A DNA stretch of 64,000 bases from Parasulfuritortus sp049322515 (GCA_049322515.1 JBMOQW010000019.1:124001-188000), one strand, 5' to 3'. Counted from the first letter of the stretch, positions 44,953 to 53,616 are shown. Translations and numbers: made by a program. The notes: generated by a model not told the origin, from the sequence alone.

Positions 44953-46016
44953 TCCTGCGCTATCTCGGCCGCCAGGTCTTGGCATCGATTGGCTTGGCCG
45001 CCCTGTTCCTGTTATTGCTATTCGGCTTGTTCGACCTGATCGGCGAACTCGACAACATCAAGCCCACCGGCTACACCACGGCCAAGGCCTTCCTGCACGT
45101 CCTGCTCGGCCTGCCCGGGCGGCTCCAGGAACTGCTGCCGATCGCGGCCCTGCTCGGTGCCATTTTCGCCTTCGCCCGCCTGGCGGCGAATTCCGAATTC
45201 ACGGTCATGCGGGCGTCCAGCCTGGCCACTGGACGCCTGGTCGCCTTCATGGGCGGGCTCGGCATCCTGCTCGGCGTGGCGACCCTGCTGGTCGGCGAAT
45301 ACCTCACCCCGCCCGCCGAACAGCTGGCCCAGCAGATCAAGATCCGCGGCACCAGCGGCATCGTCGCCCAGGAATTTCGCTCCGGCCTCTGGGCCAAGGA
45401 TGGCCGGACCTTCGTCAACATCCGCCAGATGCACGCCGACGCCAGCCTCAGTGATCTGCGCATGTACGAGTTCGACACGCAGTTCCAGTTGGTCCGCGTG
45501 CGCCTGGCCCGCAGCGCGCACTGGGACCGATCCGGACGCTGGCTTCTGGTCCAGGTCACCGACACCCGACTCACCGGCGCCAAGACCGCCGTCGAGCATC
45601 TGCCCGAAGCGGAATGGCGCTCGCAGATCACCCCCGACCTGCTCTCGGCGTTGATGGTCAACCCGGACCGGATGGCGATCACCACCCTGTATTCCTATGT
45701 CAACTATCTGAATGACAACCAGCAAAAGGCGACCCGCTACGAGATCGCCTTGTGGAGCAAGCTGGCCTATCCGCTCGCGGCCCCGGTGATGCTGCTGCTG
45801 GCCCTGCCGTTCGCCTATGCCCAGACGCGCAGCGGCAGGCTGGGCAGCCGTATCCTGGTGGGCATCCTGATCGGATTGGGCTTCCACCTGGTCAACCGCA
45901 TGTTCGGCCATATCGGCTTGCTCAACGACTGGCCGCCCACCCTGTCCGCCCTGGCTCCGCTGACCCTGTTCAGCGTCGCTGCCCTGGTCGCGCTGAGGCG
46001 GATGGAATCACACTGA
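44943..46016 (+). CDS. lptG: Lipopolysaccharide export permease LptG
   Basis: A 357-residue partner of LptF with the same layout: N-terminal helices (ILRYLGRQVLASIGLAALFLLLLFGLFDLIGEL), the coupling-helix segment FARLAANSEFTVMRASSLATGR, a periplasmic jellyroll (about 125-265) and three C-terminal helices including SKLAYPLAAPVMLLLALPFAYAQ and GFHLVNRMFGHIGLLNDWPP. The start is GTG 44943, 10 bp inside lptF; the longer open frame before it is a shadow of lptF. The ATPase LptB and periplasmic LptA/C are not in the window. Confidence 0.93.
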   Translation: MVLILRYLGRQVLASIGLAALFLLLLFGLFDLIGELDNIKPTGYTTAKAFLHVLLGLPGRLQELLPIAALLGAIFAFARLAANSEFTVMRASSLATGRLVAFMGGLGILLGVATLLVGEYLTPPAEQLAQQIKIRGTSGIVAQEFRSGLWAKDGRTFVNIRQMHADASLSDLRMYEFDTQFQLVRVRLARSAHWDRSGRWLLVQVTDTRLTGAKTAVEHLPEAEWRSQITPDLLSALMVNPDRMAITTLYSYVNYLNDNQQKATRYEIALWSKLAYPLAAPVMLLLALPFAYAQTRSGRLGSRILVGILIGLGFHLVNRMFGHIGLLNDWPPTLSALAPLTLFSVAALVALRRMESH

Positions 46017-46430
46017 CGGGTCGTCCCGCACCAGCCGGGTGCCCAAAAGGTGGTCATGCAGATATTGCCCGTCGCGATCCCAGAGCGCCCAGAGGAAACC
46101 CAGCCCCAAGGTCAGCAAGCCGAGGCTGGCCAGCCCGAAACGCAGCCAGGCCTTGGCCGGCCGCAACCGTCCACCCTCTGCGTCGACCAGACGGATGCGC
46201 CAGGTCTTCATGGCCAGGGTCTGGCCACCGCGTGACCAGAACCAGGTCAGATAGGCCCCAGCCACGCCCAGGAGATAGACTTGGTAAATCACCCGGGGCA
46301 ATCCGGCCTCGACGCGCGGCAGCAGGCCGACCACCACGAAGCCGGCCAGGAACAACACCGCGAGCAACAACAGGGCGTCGTAGAACAGGCTGGCAAAGCG
46401 TCGGGACAGGGTGGGCGCGGGACTGGACAT
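46008..46430 (-). CDS. RDD-family membrane protein
   Basis: A 140-residue membrane protein with about three helices. The N-terminal helix begins SRRFASLFYDALLLLAVLF, where the RxxAxxxD pattern is the RDD family signature. A second helix is YQVYLLGVAGAYLTWFWSRGGQTLAMKTWRIRLVD, whose GQTLGM-like motif is also typical. A third helix follows, and the tail is QYLHDHLLGTRLV. Family function is unclear; some members act in ion transport. ATG 46430. Its end overlaps the converging lptG by 9 bp. Confidence 0.88.
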   Translation of the reverse strand: MSSPAPTLSRRFASLFYDALLLLAVLFLAGFVVVGLLPRVEAGLPRVIYQVYLLGVAGAYLTWFWSRGGQTLAMKTWRIRLVDAEGGRLRPAKAWLRFGLASLGLLTLGLGFLWALWDRDGQYLHDHLLGTRLVRDDPSV

Positions 46431-46468
46431 GGCGAAAACTATACCGACATTTATCGTGATAATTCCGG

Positions 46469-46497
46469 TTGCCAATCCCGGCGGTGATGGATATAAT
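46469..46497 (+). promoter_or_regulatory. Sigma-70 promoter of rplU-rpmA
   Basis: TTGCCA (46469-46474) and a perfect TATAAT (46492-46497) are 17 bp apart. The predicted start near 46504 gives a leader of about 32 nt before the rplU ATG at 46536. This strength is expected for ribosomal-protein genes. Confidence 0.88.
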
Positions 46498-46535
46498 CCG
46501 CCGTTCTCTGCATAGCCGATTTTCTGGAGCGAAGC

Positions 46536-46847
46536 ATGTACGCGGTTATCCGTACCGGTGGCAAACAATACAAAGTGGCGGCCGGTGGCAAACTCAAGGT
46601 TGAAACCCTACCTGCCGAAGTCGGCAGCGAAATCACGATCGATGACGTCCTGATGGTCGCCGACGGCGACAACATCAAGATCGGCGCCCCCGTGGTCGCC
46701 GGCGCCAGCGTCAAGGCAACCGTCCTGTCCCACGGCCGTGGCGAAAAGGTGATGATCTACAAGATGCGTCGCCGCAAGCACTACCGGAAGACCCAGGGCC
46801 ATCGCCAGAATTACACGGAAATCCGCATCGACGGCATTTCCGCCTGA
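46536..46847 (+). CDS. rplU: 50S ribosomal protein L21
   Basis: A 103-residue ribosomal protein of normal length. The start MYAVIRTGGKQYKVAAGGKLKVETL is diagnostic, and the conserved KMRRRKHYRKTQGHRQ segment near residues 75-90 contacts rRNA. ATG 46536 follows TGGAG. It forms a short operon with rpmA (17 bp gap) behind a strong sigma-70 promoter. Confidence 0.98.
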   Translation: MYAVIRTGGKQYKVAAGGKLKVETLPAEVGSEITIDDVLMVADGDNIKIGAPVVAGASVKATVLSHGRGEKVMIYKMRRRKHYRKTQGHRQNYTEIRIDGISA

Positions 46848-46864
46848 TTGGAGACGAGTGAACC

Positions 46865-47128
46865 ATGGCACACAAAAAAGCAGGCGGCAGTTCCCGTAAC
46901 GGCCGCGATTCCAAGCCCAAGATGCTGGGCGTCAAGCGTTACGGCGGCCAGTTCGTTCCGGCCGGCAACATCCTCGTCCGTCAGCGCGGCACCCAGTTCC
47001 ATCCCGGTCTGAATGTCGGCGTGGGCAAGGATTTCACCCTTTACGCCCTGGTCGACGGCGTCGTGGAATTCCGCCTCAAGGGCCCGCAGCAGCGCCGCAC
47101 CGTGAGCGTGATCCCGACCCAGGCCTGA
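46865..47128 (+). CDS. rpmA: 50S ribosomal protein L27
   Basis: An 87-residue ribosomal protein. The start MAHKKAGGSSRNGRDSKPK is the uncleaved proteobacterial N-terminus that reaches the peptidyl transferase centre, followed by LGVKRYGGQFVPAGNILVRQRGT. Normal length. A strong terminator follows the stop by 19 bp, separating this pair from obgE. Confidence 0.98.
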   Translation: MAHKKAGGSSRNGRDSKPKMLGVKRYGGQFVPAGNILVRQRGTQFHPGLNVGVGKDFTLYALVDGVVEFRLKGPQQRRTVSVIPTQA

Positions 47129-47147
47129 TCACCCGGCCGGCCTCAAG

Positions 47148-47174
47148 AGCCCTATCCTCGGATAGGGCTTTTTT
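47148..47174 (+). terminator. Rho-independent terminator after rpmA
   Basis: AGCCCTATCC (47148-47157) pairs perfectly with GGATAGGGCT (47160-47169), with a two-base TC spacer so that the closing C-G probably opens into a CTCG loop. A T-run (47169-47174) follows. It separates the ribosomal-protein genes from obgE, leaving 31 bp before the obgE ATG. Confidence 0.93.
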
Positions 47175-47204
47175 GTTTAGTGCCCCATTCGGACCCCCAA
47201 TGCC

Positions 47205-48251
47205 ATGAAATTCATCGACGAAGCGCGCATCGAAGTCGCCGCCGGCAAGGGCGGCAACGGCGCAGTCTCGTTCCGCCGCGAGAAATTCATCCCCATGGGT
47301 GGCCCGGATGGCGGTGACGGCGGCCGGGGCGGCAGCGTCTGGGCGGTGGCCGACCGCAACATCAACACCCTGGTCGAATACCGCTACACCCGCCACTTCA
47401 AGGCCCGCAACGGCGAAGGGGGCCGCGGCTCGGACTGCTACGGCAAGGGCGCCGACGACATCGAACTGCGCGTCCCGGTCGGCACCGTGATCCGCGACGA
47501 GGACAGCGGCGAACTGCTGGCCGACCTGGCCCAGGACGGCCAGCGTGCCCTGCTGGCCAAGGGCGGCAAGGGCGGCCTCGGCAACCTGCATTTCAAGTCC
47601 AGCACCAACCGCGCGCCCAGGCAAAGCACGCCCGGCGAGCCCGGCGAGGAACGCCGCCTGGCCCTGGAACTGCGCGTGCTCGCCGACGTCGGCCTGCTCG
47701 GCATGCCCAACGCCGGCAAGTCGACCTTCATCCGCGCCGTCTCGGCGGCCCGGCCCAAGGTGGCCGACTACCCGTTCACCACCCTGCATCCGAACCTGGG
47801 CGTGGTCCGCGTCGACACCGACCGCAGCTTCGTCATCGCCGACATTCCCGGCCTGATCGAGGGCGCCGCCGAGGGCCACGGGCTCGGCCACCAGTTCCTG
47901 CGTCACCTGGCCCGCACCCGGCTGCTCCTGCATCTGGTCGACCTGGCCCCCTTCGATTCCGACACCGACCCGGTGCACGAGGCCCGCGCCATCGTCGAGG
48001 AACTGCGCAAGTACGACGAAGATCTGTACCGCAAGCCGCGCTGGTTGGTGCTCAACAAGCTCGACCTGATTCCCGAGGCGGAACGCCAGGCCCGGGTCGA
48101 CGCCTTTGTCGAGGCCTATGACTGGACCGGACCGGTGTTCGGCATCGCCGCAATCAACGGCGACCACTGCCAACCGCTCACCTACGCCATCATGGCGCAC
48201 CTGGATGAAATGAAGCGCACCGCCGAAACCCCGGAGGATGCCGACGCATGA
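47205..48251 (+). CDS. obgE: GTPase Obg (CgtA)
   Basis: A 348-residue ribosome-associated GTPase. The Gly-rich Obg domain (residues 1-158) has KGGNGAVSFRREKFIPMGGPDGGDGG. The G domain has G1 LGMPNAGKSTFIRAV, G2 around YPFTTLHPNLG, G3 DIPGLIEGA and G4 NKLDLIP. It lacks a long C-terminal extension beyond about residue 340. It controls 50S maturation and stress responses. ATG 47205. Its stop overlaps proB by 4 bp. Confidence 0.97.
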   Translation: MKFIDEARIEVAAGKGGNGAVSFRREKFIPMGGPDGGDGGRGGSVWAVADRNINTLVEYRYTRHFKARNGEGGRGSDCYGKGADDIELRVPVGTVIRDEDSGELLADLAQDGQRALLAKGGKGGLGNLHFKSSTNRAPRQSTPGEPGEERRLALELRVLADVGLLGMPNAGKSTFIRAVSAARPKVADYPFTTLHPNLGVVRVDTDRSFVIADIPGLIEGAAEGHGLGHQFLRHLARTRLLLHLVDLAPFDSDTDPVHEARAIVEELRKYDEDLYRKPRWLVLNKLDLIPEAERQARVDAFVEAYDWTGPVFGIAAINGDHCQPLTYAIMAHLDEMKRTAETPEDADA

Positions 48252-49369
48252 GCCGATCCGTCATCGCCGAAGCCCAGCGGGTCGTGGTCAAGGTGGGCAG
48301 CGCCCTGGTCACCAACGACGGCCGAGGCCTCGACCATGCCCGCCTGACGCGCTGGGCCGAACAGATCGCCGCGCTGAACAAGCGGGGCAAGGAAGTCGTC
48401 CTGGTGTCCAGCGGCGCCATCGCCGAAGGCATCAAGCGCCTGGGCTGGAGCAAGCGTCCGCACGCCCTGAACGAGCTCCAGGCGGCGGCCGCCGTCGGCC
48501 AGATGGGCCTCATCGAGGCCTATGAACGCGCCTTCGGTAGCCATGGCCTGCGCAGCGCCCAGGTCCTGCTCACCCATGCCGACCTGGCCGACCGGGAACG
48601 CTACCTGAATGCCCGCAGCACGCTCCGCACCCTGCTGGCGCTCAAGGTCATCCCGATCATCAACGAGAACGACACCGTCACCACCGACGAAATCAAGGTC
48701 GGCGACAACGACACCTTGGGCGCCCTGGTGGCCAACCTGATCGAGGCCGATGCCCTGATCATCCTGACCGACCAGCCCGGCCTCTACACCGCCGACCCGC
48801 GCAAGCACCCGGAGGCCGAGTTCGTGCACCAGGCGGTGGCCGGCGATCCGGCCCTGGAAGCCATGGCCGGTGGCGCCGGCACCGGCATCGGCACCGGCGG
48901 CATGTTGACCAAGATCCTGGCGGCCAAGCGTGCCGCCCGGAGCGGTGCCCACACCATCATCGCCAGCGGCCGCGAGGACCAGGTGCTCGAGCGCCTGGCC
49001 ACCGGCGAAGCCATCGGCTCGCAGCTCCTTGCCAAGCAGGCGCCGCTGGCGGCGCGCCGGCAATGGCTGGCCGATCATCTGCAGGTACGTGGCAAGCTGG
49101 TGCTCGATGCCGGCGCGGTGATGGCGTTGCGCGAGCAGGGCAAGAGCCTGCTGCCGATCGGCGTCACCGAAGTGATCGGTGAGTTCGAGCGTGGCGAAGT
49201 GGTCGGCTGCGTCGGCCCCGATGGCCAGGACGTGGCCCGTGGCCTGGTCAACTACGGCGCCGACGAGGCCCGCCGGATCGCCCGCAAGCCCAGCGGCGAC
49301 ATCGAAGCCGTGCTCGGCTATGTCGACGAACCCGAGCTGATCCACCGCGACAATCTGGCCGTGCTGTAA
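48248..49369 (+). CDS. proB: Glutamate 5-kinase
   Basis: A 373-residue enzyme that phosphorylates glutamate as the first step of proline synthesis. The amino-acid kinase domain (about 1-260) has VVKVGSALVTNDGRGLD, VLVSSGAIAEG, NENDTVTTDEIKVGDNDTLGA and GTGGMLTKILAAKRA. The C-terminal PUA domain (about 280-370) has GKLVLDAGAVMALREQGKSLLPIGV. ATG 48248 overlaps the obgE stop by 4 bp, the usual obgE-proB coupling. proA is not adjacent. Confidence 0.97.
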   Translation: MSRSVIAEAQRVVVKVGSALVTNDGRGLDHARLTRWAEQIAALNKRGKEVVLVSSGAIAEGIKRLGWSKRPHALNELQAAAAVGQMGLIEAYERAFGSHGLRSAQVLLTHADLADRERYLNARSTLRTLLALKVIPIINENDTVTTDEIKVGDNDTLGALVANLIEADALIILTDQPGLYTADPRKHPEAEFVHQAVAGDPALEAMAGGAGTGIGTGGMLTKILAAKRAARSGAHTIIASGREDQVLERLATGEAIGSQLLAKQAPLAARRQWLADHLQVRGKLVLDAGAVMALREQGKSLLPIGVTEVIGEFERGEVVGCVGPDGQDVARGLVNYGADEARRIARKPSGDIEAVLGYVDEPELIHRDNLAVL

Positions 49370-49454
49370 GCACCGTCGGCCTCGTCGCTTTCTACCAGCA
49401 ACCGAATCGCGAGCGCGCGGTCGAAACCGCACTTCCACCGACGAAAGCCCTGCC

Positions 49455-50036
49455 ATGCCCCTGCCCCGTGCCCTGCTCGCCCTGGCCTGCCTGTCGCCCC
49501 TGGCCGGGCTGGCCCAGGACATCGACCTGAGCGACCGGATCGCATCCGGCAAGTGGACGCTCAACTACGAACGCACCGCCGAATTCAAGCCGCTCAAGCT
49601 CAAGAACCGGGAGTCGGGCGCCAGCCAGACCTGCATCGCCGGCAATGCCCGCGACAAGATCGTCGACTGGATCAGCAGCAAGGGCTGCCGGATCGACAAG
49701 GAGGCCTGGTCCGGCGGCGTGTACCGGCTGGAGGGAGAATGCCGCCTGAAATGGTGGAAGCAGCATCCGATCCCGGTACGCGTGGAATTGCGCCCGGAAA
49801 CCCCGACCCGGTTCAAGATCGACATCGCGACCCGGGACGACAGCGTGCTCGGCTACCAGGAACACACCCTGGCGGTGCACCAGGGGCCATGCGACCCCGC
49901 ACTCAACAGCCCAGCTGAACCAGCACCAGGGCGCCCAGCCCTGAAGCCAGCAGCAGATAGCCCCAGGCATGGTGCCAACGCGCCGGCCGGCCTGCGCGGC
50001 GCTGCTCGAGCTGACTCCAGGCCTCGCCCAGGCTGA
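49455..50036 (+). CDS. Hypothetical secreted protein (possibly DUF3617-like)
   Basis: A 193-residue protein with a signal peptide, MPLPRALLALACLSPLAGLAQ. The mature part has two Cys-bearing segments, SGASQTCIAGNARDKIV and SSKGCRIDKE, then GECRLKWW and VHQGPCDP, a spacing like the DUF3617 group, but the match is weak. From about residue 155 the sequence becomes Pro/Ala/Arg-rich and overlaps the converging membrane-protein gene by 134 bp; this tail may be non-native or just read-through of an overlapping frame. It follows proB by 85 bp, where a CNP1-like gene is often found. Confidence 0.6.
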   Translation: MPLPRALLALACLSPLAGLAQDIDLSDRIASGKWTLNYERTAEFKPLKLKNRESGASQTCIAGNARDKIVDWISSKGCRIDKEAWSGGVYRLEGECRLKWWKQHPIPVRVELRPETPTRFKIDIATRDDSVLGYQEHTLAVHQGPCDPALNSPAEPAPGRPALKPAADSPRHGANAPAGLRGAARADSRPRPG

Positions 50037-50283
50037 GCAGCAGGAACACCCCTGCCAGGGGCGCGGTCAGGACGATCACCAGTAGCTGCCGGTTGGGCAC
50101 CCCGTCCGGACACAGCACCGGACGCAGGCGCAGGAAGCTGTCGTGATAATGGACCGCCAGCACGATCAGGAAAGCCAGACCGACCCCCACTGCGAGGCTG
50201 CCCAGCAGCAAGATCCAGAACACCGGGTCGCGCAGCCGGCGGGCCTCGGTCCGCAGGGCAGCGACCCAGGCCGGATCTAGCAT
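49903..50283 (-). CDS. Small membrane protein, tandem paralogue B
   Basis: A 126-residue protein with three predicted transmembrane helices (about 21-45, 67-85, 105-124). It is a diverged paralogue of the next gene on the same strand. Shared features in order: DPVFW/TPTFW before helix one, a mid-protein Cys (VLCPDG), VIVLTAPLAGV, a GE-W pair (LGEAWSQL), a basic RRAGR segment, and a terminal Cys (QLGC end). No family recognised. Its ATG at 50283 overlaps the stop of paralogue A by 7 bp. It overlaps the converging secreted-protein gene at its 3' end. Confidence 0.6.
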   Translation of the reverse strand: MLDPAWVAALRTEARRLRDPVFWILLLGSLAVGVGLAFLIVLAVHYHDSFLRLRPVLCPDGVPNRQLLVIVLTAPLAGVFLLLSLGEAWSQLEQRRAGRPARWHHAWGYLLLASGLGALVLVQLGC

Positions 50284-50663
50284 TGCAGGGCGGTCAGGAT
50301 CACCACGGCCGAGACCTGGAGCATGATGGAAAAGACGATGATGGCCTTGTAGGTGTTGCGGCGCCCGTGACGCCGGTTATCCATGATGGTCATCCACTCG
50401 CCGATCACGCCGATCAGACCGACCAGGAAAATGGGCGTCGACAGCACGATGGTGAGAATGTGCTTGTTGCGCTGCTCGTCGCTGTCACAAAACGTGGAAT
50501 GCATGGCCAGGCTGGTGTCGAGATGCTTGATGGCCAGGTAGAACAGATAGAACCAGACCAACAGGGCGCCGACCACGCCCAGGAAGGTATACCAGAAGGT
50601 CGGCGTGGCGAGGGTTTCCGTAAACACCCGCCAACGGTACCGCCACGCGTATTTCCAGGTCAT
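50277..50663 (-). CDS. Small membrane protein, tandem paralogue A
   Basis: A 128-residue protein with three predicted transmembrane helices (about 24-46, 68-86, 108-126). It shares with the next gene the ATPTFW start of helix one, a mid-protein Cys (TFCDSD), VLSTPIFLVG, GEWMTIM, the basic RRHGRRN segment and a C-terminal Cys (LTALQC end). No known family. It starts 16 bp after the valS stop, so it is probably in the valS transcript. The role is unknown; the paired Cys residues suggest metal, haem or disulfide chemistry, which is inference. Confidence 0.7.
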   Translation of the reverse strand: MTWKYAWRYRWRVFTETLATPTFWYTFLGVVGALLVWFYLFYLAIKHLDTSLAMHSTFCDSDEQRNKHILTIVLSTPIFLVGLIGVIGEWMTIMDNRRHGRRNTYKAIIVFSIMLQVSAVVILTALQC

Positions 50664-50679
50664 CCGGCCGCCCCCTCGA

Positions 50680-53418
50680 TCAACCCAGTTTGCCCCGCTG
50701 AGATTTCACCTTGTCCAGTGTAGACATGAAATCGGCCAGCCGCTTGCGTTCTTGCTCGACCACCGCGGCGGGCGCCTTGTCGACGAATCCGGCATTGCCC
50801 AACTTGGCCTCGGCTTTTTTGATCTCGCCTTCCAGGCGGGCGATCTCCTTGTCCAGCCGGGCGCGTTCGGCGGCCGGATCGACCTCGATGTGCAGCATCA
50901 GGCGCCAGTCACCGACAATGGCCACCGGGGCCTCGCTTTCCGGGAGCGGCGATTTCGCCTGGACCTCCGAAAGACGCGCCAGCAGGCGCAGGTAAGGTGC
51001 GTAGACCGGGGTCCGTTCGGCATCGCCCTCGACCCACAGCGGCACCTTCACCGAGGGCGCCAGGTTCATTTCGCCACGCAGGTTGCGACAGGCGTTGACC
51101 AGGGCCTTCAAGTTCTCCATCTCGGCCACGGCCGCGGCATCGACCCGCCCCGCATCCGCCTCGGGGAACGCCGCCAGCATGAGGCTTTCCCCCCTGGCGC
51201 CGGCCAAGGGGGCCACCGATTGCCACAACTCCTCGGTGATGAAAGGAATCAGGGGATGCGCGAGTCGCAGGGTTTCCTCCAACACCCGCACCAAAGTGCG
51301 CCGGGTCGCGCGCTGGGCCGAATCCCCACCCTCGGCGATCTGGGTCTTCGCCAGCTCGACATACCAGTCGCAATACTCATCCCAGACGAATTCGTAGATG
51401 GCGCGCGCGACCTGGTCGAAACGGTACTGCGCGTAGCCTTCGTGCACCGCCGCCTTGGCCACTTCGAGGCGGCTCAAGATCCAGCGGTCGACGAAGCTGA
51501 ATTCCAGCGGCAAGGCTGCGTCGAGCCCGGTGTCCTGGCCTTCGCAGTTCATCAGCACGAAACGGCTGGCGTTCCACAGCTTGTTGCAGAAGTTGCGGTA
51601 GCCGTCGCAGCGTTGCAGGTCGAACTTGATGTCGCGGCCGTGGGTGGCCAGCGAGGCAAAGGTGAAGCGCAAGGCATCGGTGCCGAAGCTGGCGATGCCG
51701 TCCGGGAATTCCTTGCGGGTGGTCTTGGCGATGCTCTCGGCCTGCTTGGGGTTCATCAGGCCGGTGGTGCGCTTGGCAACCAGGTCATCGAGGGAAATGC
51801 CGTCGATCAAATCGATGGGATCCAGGACATTGCCCTTGGACTTCGACATCTTGTTGCCGTGCGAGTCGCGCACCAGGCCGGTGACGTAGACTTCCTTGAA
51901 CGGCACCTTGCCGGTGAAATGCAGGGTCATCATGACCATGCGCGCCACCCAGAAGAAGATGATGTCGAAGCCAGTGACCAGGACCGAGGTCGGCAGGTAG
52001 TGCTTCAGCTCGGCCGTATCGTCCGGCCAGCCCAGGGTGGAGAACGGCCACAGCGCGGACGAGAACCAGGTGTCGAGCACGTCCTCGTCGCGGGTCAGAT
52101 CGCGACCGTTGGCCTGGCGCCTCGCCTCTGCCTCGCTGCGCGCGACGTAGACATTGCCCGATTCGTCATACCAGGCCGGGATGCGGTGGCCCCACCACAG
52201 TTGCCGCGACACGCACCAGTCCTGGATATTCTCCAGCCATTGCCGGTAGGTGGTGGTCCAGTTCTCCGGCACGAATTTCAATTCACCCGAATCGACCACG
52301 CCGAGCGCCTGTTTGGCCAGGCCCTGCATGCTCATGAACCACTGGTCGGTGAGCATCGGCTCGATCACCGCATGGGTGCGGTCGCCGCGCGGAATCATCA
52401 GCTTGTGCGGCTTGGCCGAGACGAGCAGCCCCTTGGCTTGCAGTTCGTCGAGGATCTTCTGGCGGGCGACGTAGCGGTCCAGGCCCTGGTACTCGGCCGG
52501 CCCGAATTCGTTGATCCTGGCGTCCAGGGTCAGCACGCTGATGGCGGCGAGGTGGTGACGCTGGCCGACCTGCCAGTCGTTGAAATCGTGCGCGGGGGTG
52601 ATCTTGACCACGCCAGTGCCGAACCCGCGGTCGACGTAGTCGTCGGCGATGATCGGGATGGTGCGCTCGGCCACTGGCAGGCGCACCGTCTTGCCGACCA
52701 GATGGGCGTAGCGCTCGTCAGCCGGATTGACCGCCACGGCGGTGTCGCCGAGCAGGGTCTCCGGCCGGGTGGTGGCCACGGTCAGATGGCCGGAACCGTC
52801 TTCCAGCGGATAGTTGATCTCCCAGATGAAGCCGTCTTCCTCGGTGCTCACCACTTCCAGGTCGGACACCGCCGTGCCCAGCACCGGATCCCAGTTGACC
52901 AGGCGCTTGCCGCGATAGATCAGGCCTTCCTCGTACAACTTGACGAACACCTCGGTGACCGCCCGGGACAGCCCCTCGTCCATGGTGAAGCGCTCCCGCT
53001 CCCAGGCCGGCGACGTGCCCAGGCGACGCATCTGGCGGGTGATGGTCGAGCCGGAGTGTTCCTTCCATTCCCAGACCTTCTCCAGGAATTTCTCCCGGCC
53101 GAGGTCATGACGGGAAATCTTCTGCGCGTCGAGCTGGCGTTCGACGACGATCTGGGTCGCGATGCCGGCATGGTCGGTGCCCGGCTGCCAGAGGGTGTTC
53201 TCGCCACGCATGCGGTGATAGCGGGTCAGGGCATCCATCAAGCCGTGCTGGAAAGCGTGGCCCATGTGCAGCGTGCCGGTCACGTTGGGCGGCGGCAGCA
53301 GGATGCAGTAATGGTCCTTGCCGGGGGCGTCGCCCATCTTGAAATAGCCGGACGATTCCCAGTGGGCATACCAGCGCTTTTCGATCTCGTGCGGCTCGAA
53401 GGATTTGGCGAGTTCCAT
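50680..53418 (-). CDS. valS: Valyl-tRNA synthetase
   Basis: A 912-residue class I synthetase. The HIGH motif is PPPNVTGTLHMGHAFQ (about residues 42-57) and the KMSKS motif is GNKMSKSKGNVLDP (about 522-535). The editing domain lies between, with TTRPETLLGDTAVAVNP. The anticodon-binding region includes RFTFASLATHGRDIKFD, and the C-terminal coiled coil starts near KEIARLEGEIKKAEAKLG. Full length. ATG 53418. It is separated from holC and pepA, its usual neighbours. Two small membrane proteins follow it on the same strand. Confidence 0.98.
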   Translation of the reverse strand: MELAKSFEPHEIEKRWYAHWESSGYFKMGDAPGKDHYCILLPPPNVTGTLHMGHAFQHGLMDALTRYHRMRGENTLWQPGTDHAGIATQIVVERQLDAQKISRHDLGREKFLEKVWEWKEHSGSTITRQMRRLGTSPAWERERFTMDEGLSRAVTEVFVKLYEEGLIYRGKRLVNWDPVLGTAVSDLEVVSTEEDGFIWEINYPLEDGSGHLTVATTRPETLLGDTAVAVNPADERYAHLVGKTVRLPVAERTIPIIADDYVDRGFGTGVVKITPAHDFNDWQVGQRHHLAAISVLTLDARINEFGPAEYQGLDRYVARQKILDELQAKGLLVSAKPHKLMIPRGDRTHAVIEPMLTDQWFMSMQGLAKQALGVVDSGELKFVPENWTTTYRQWLENIQDWCVSRQLWWGHRIPAWYDESGNVYVARSEAEARRQANGRDLTRDEDVLDTWFSSALWPFSTLGWPDDTAELKHYLPTSVLVTGFDIIFFWVARMVMMTLHFTGKVPFKEVYVTGLVRDSHGNKMSKSKGNVLDPIDLIDGISLDDLVAKRTTGLMNPKQAESIAKTTRKEFPDGIASFGTDALRFTFASLATHGRDIKFDLQRCDGYRNFCNKLWNASRFVLMNCEGQDTGLDAALPLEFSFVDRWILSRLEVAKAAVHEGYAQYRFDQVARAIYEFVWDEYCDWYVELAKTQIAEGGDSAQRATRRTLVRVLEETLRLAHPLIPFITEELWQSVAPLAGARGESLMLAAFPEADAGRVDAAAVAEMENLKALVNACRNLRGEMNLAPSVKVPLWVEGDAERTPVYAPYLRLLARLSEVQAKSPLPESEAPVAIVGDWRLMLHIEVDPAAERARLDKEIARLEGEIKKAEAKLGNAGFVDKAPAAVVEQERKRLADFMSTLDKVKSQRGKLG

Positions 53419-53434
53419 GATGGTCGGTCTATCT

Positions 53435-53449
53435 GTGACGGCGCGTCAC
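53435..53449. repeat. GTGACG/CGTCAC hairpin in the valS leader
   Basis: GTGACG-GCG-CGTCAC is a perfect 6 bp stem with a 3-base loop, 16 bp upstream of the valS ATG. The same GTGACGC/GCGTCAC words make up the inverted repeats near 8.7 and 35.0 kb. Being close to the ribosome-binding site of valS, it could influence translation. Confidence 0.4.
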
Positions 53450-53459
53450 GCAACGGAAA

Positions 53460-53480
53460 GGGCCAGATTATAGCTGGCCC
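53460..53480 (-). promoter_or_regulatory. valS -10 element inside an inverted repeat
   Basis: On the minus strand TATAAT (53472-53467) is a perfect -10, about 50 bp upstream of valS. It is flanked symmetrically by GGGCCAG (53460-53466) and CTGGCCC (53474-53480), a perfect 7 bp inverted repeat that would place a repressor directly over the -10. The -35 is poor. Confidence 0.5.
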
Positions 53481-53616
53481 TACCCAGGCGCCGACGCCCG
53501 AAGCACAATTCGCCCCCTAAGGCCTGCTCTCCCTATTGAGTCAGACCCTGACAGTACTTTTGTTCTACATCCAAAGACCCATGTCGTCGCCCGTCGGCTG
53601 ATCCGGTTCGGCTATC

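Noticed and set aside
50605..53520. A 971-codon open frame antisense to valS
   Set aside because: Same cause. The sense strand carries HIGH and KMSKS motifs over the full length, and the antisense product has no domain.
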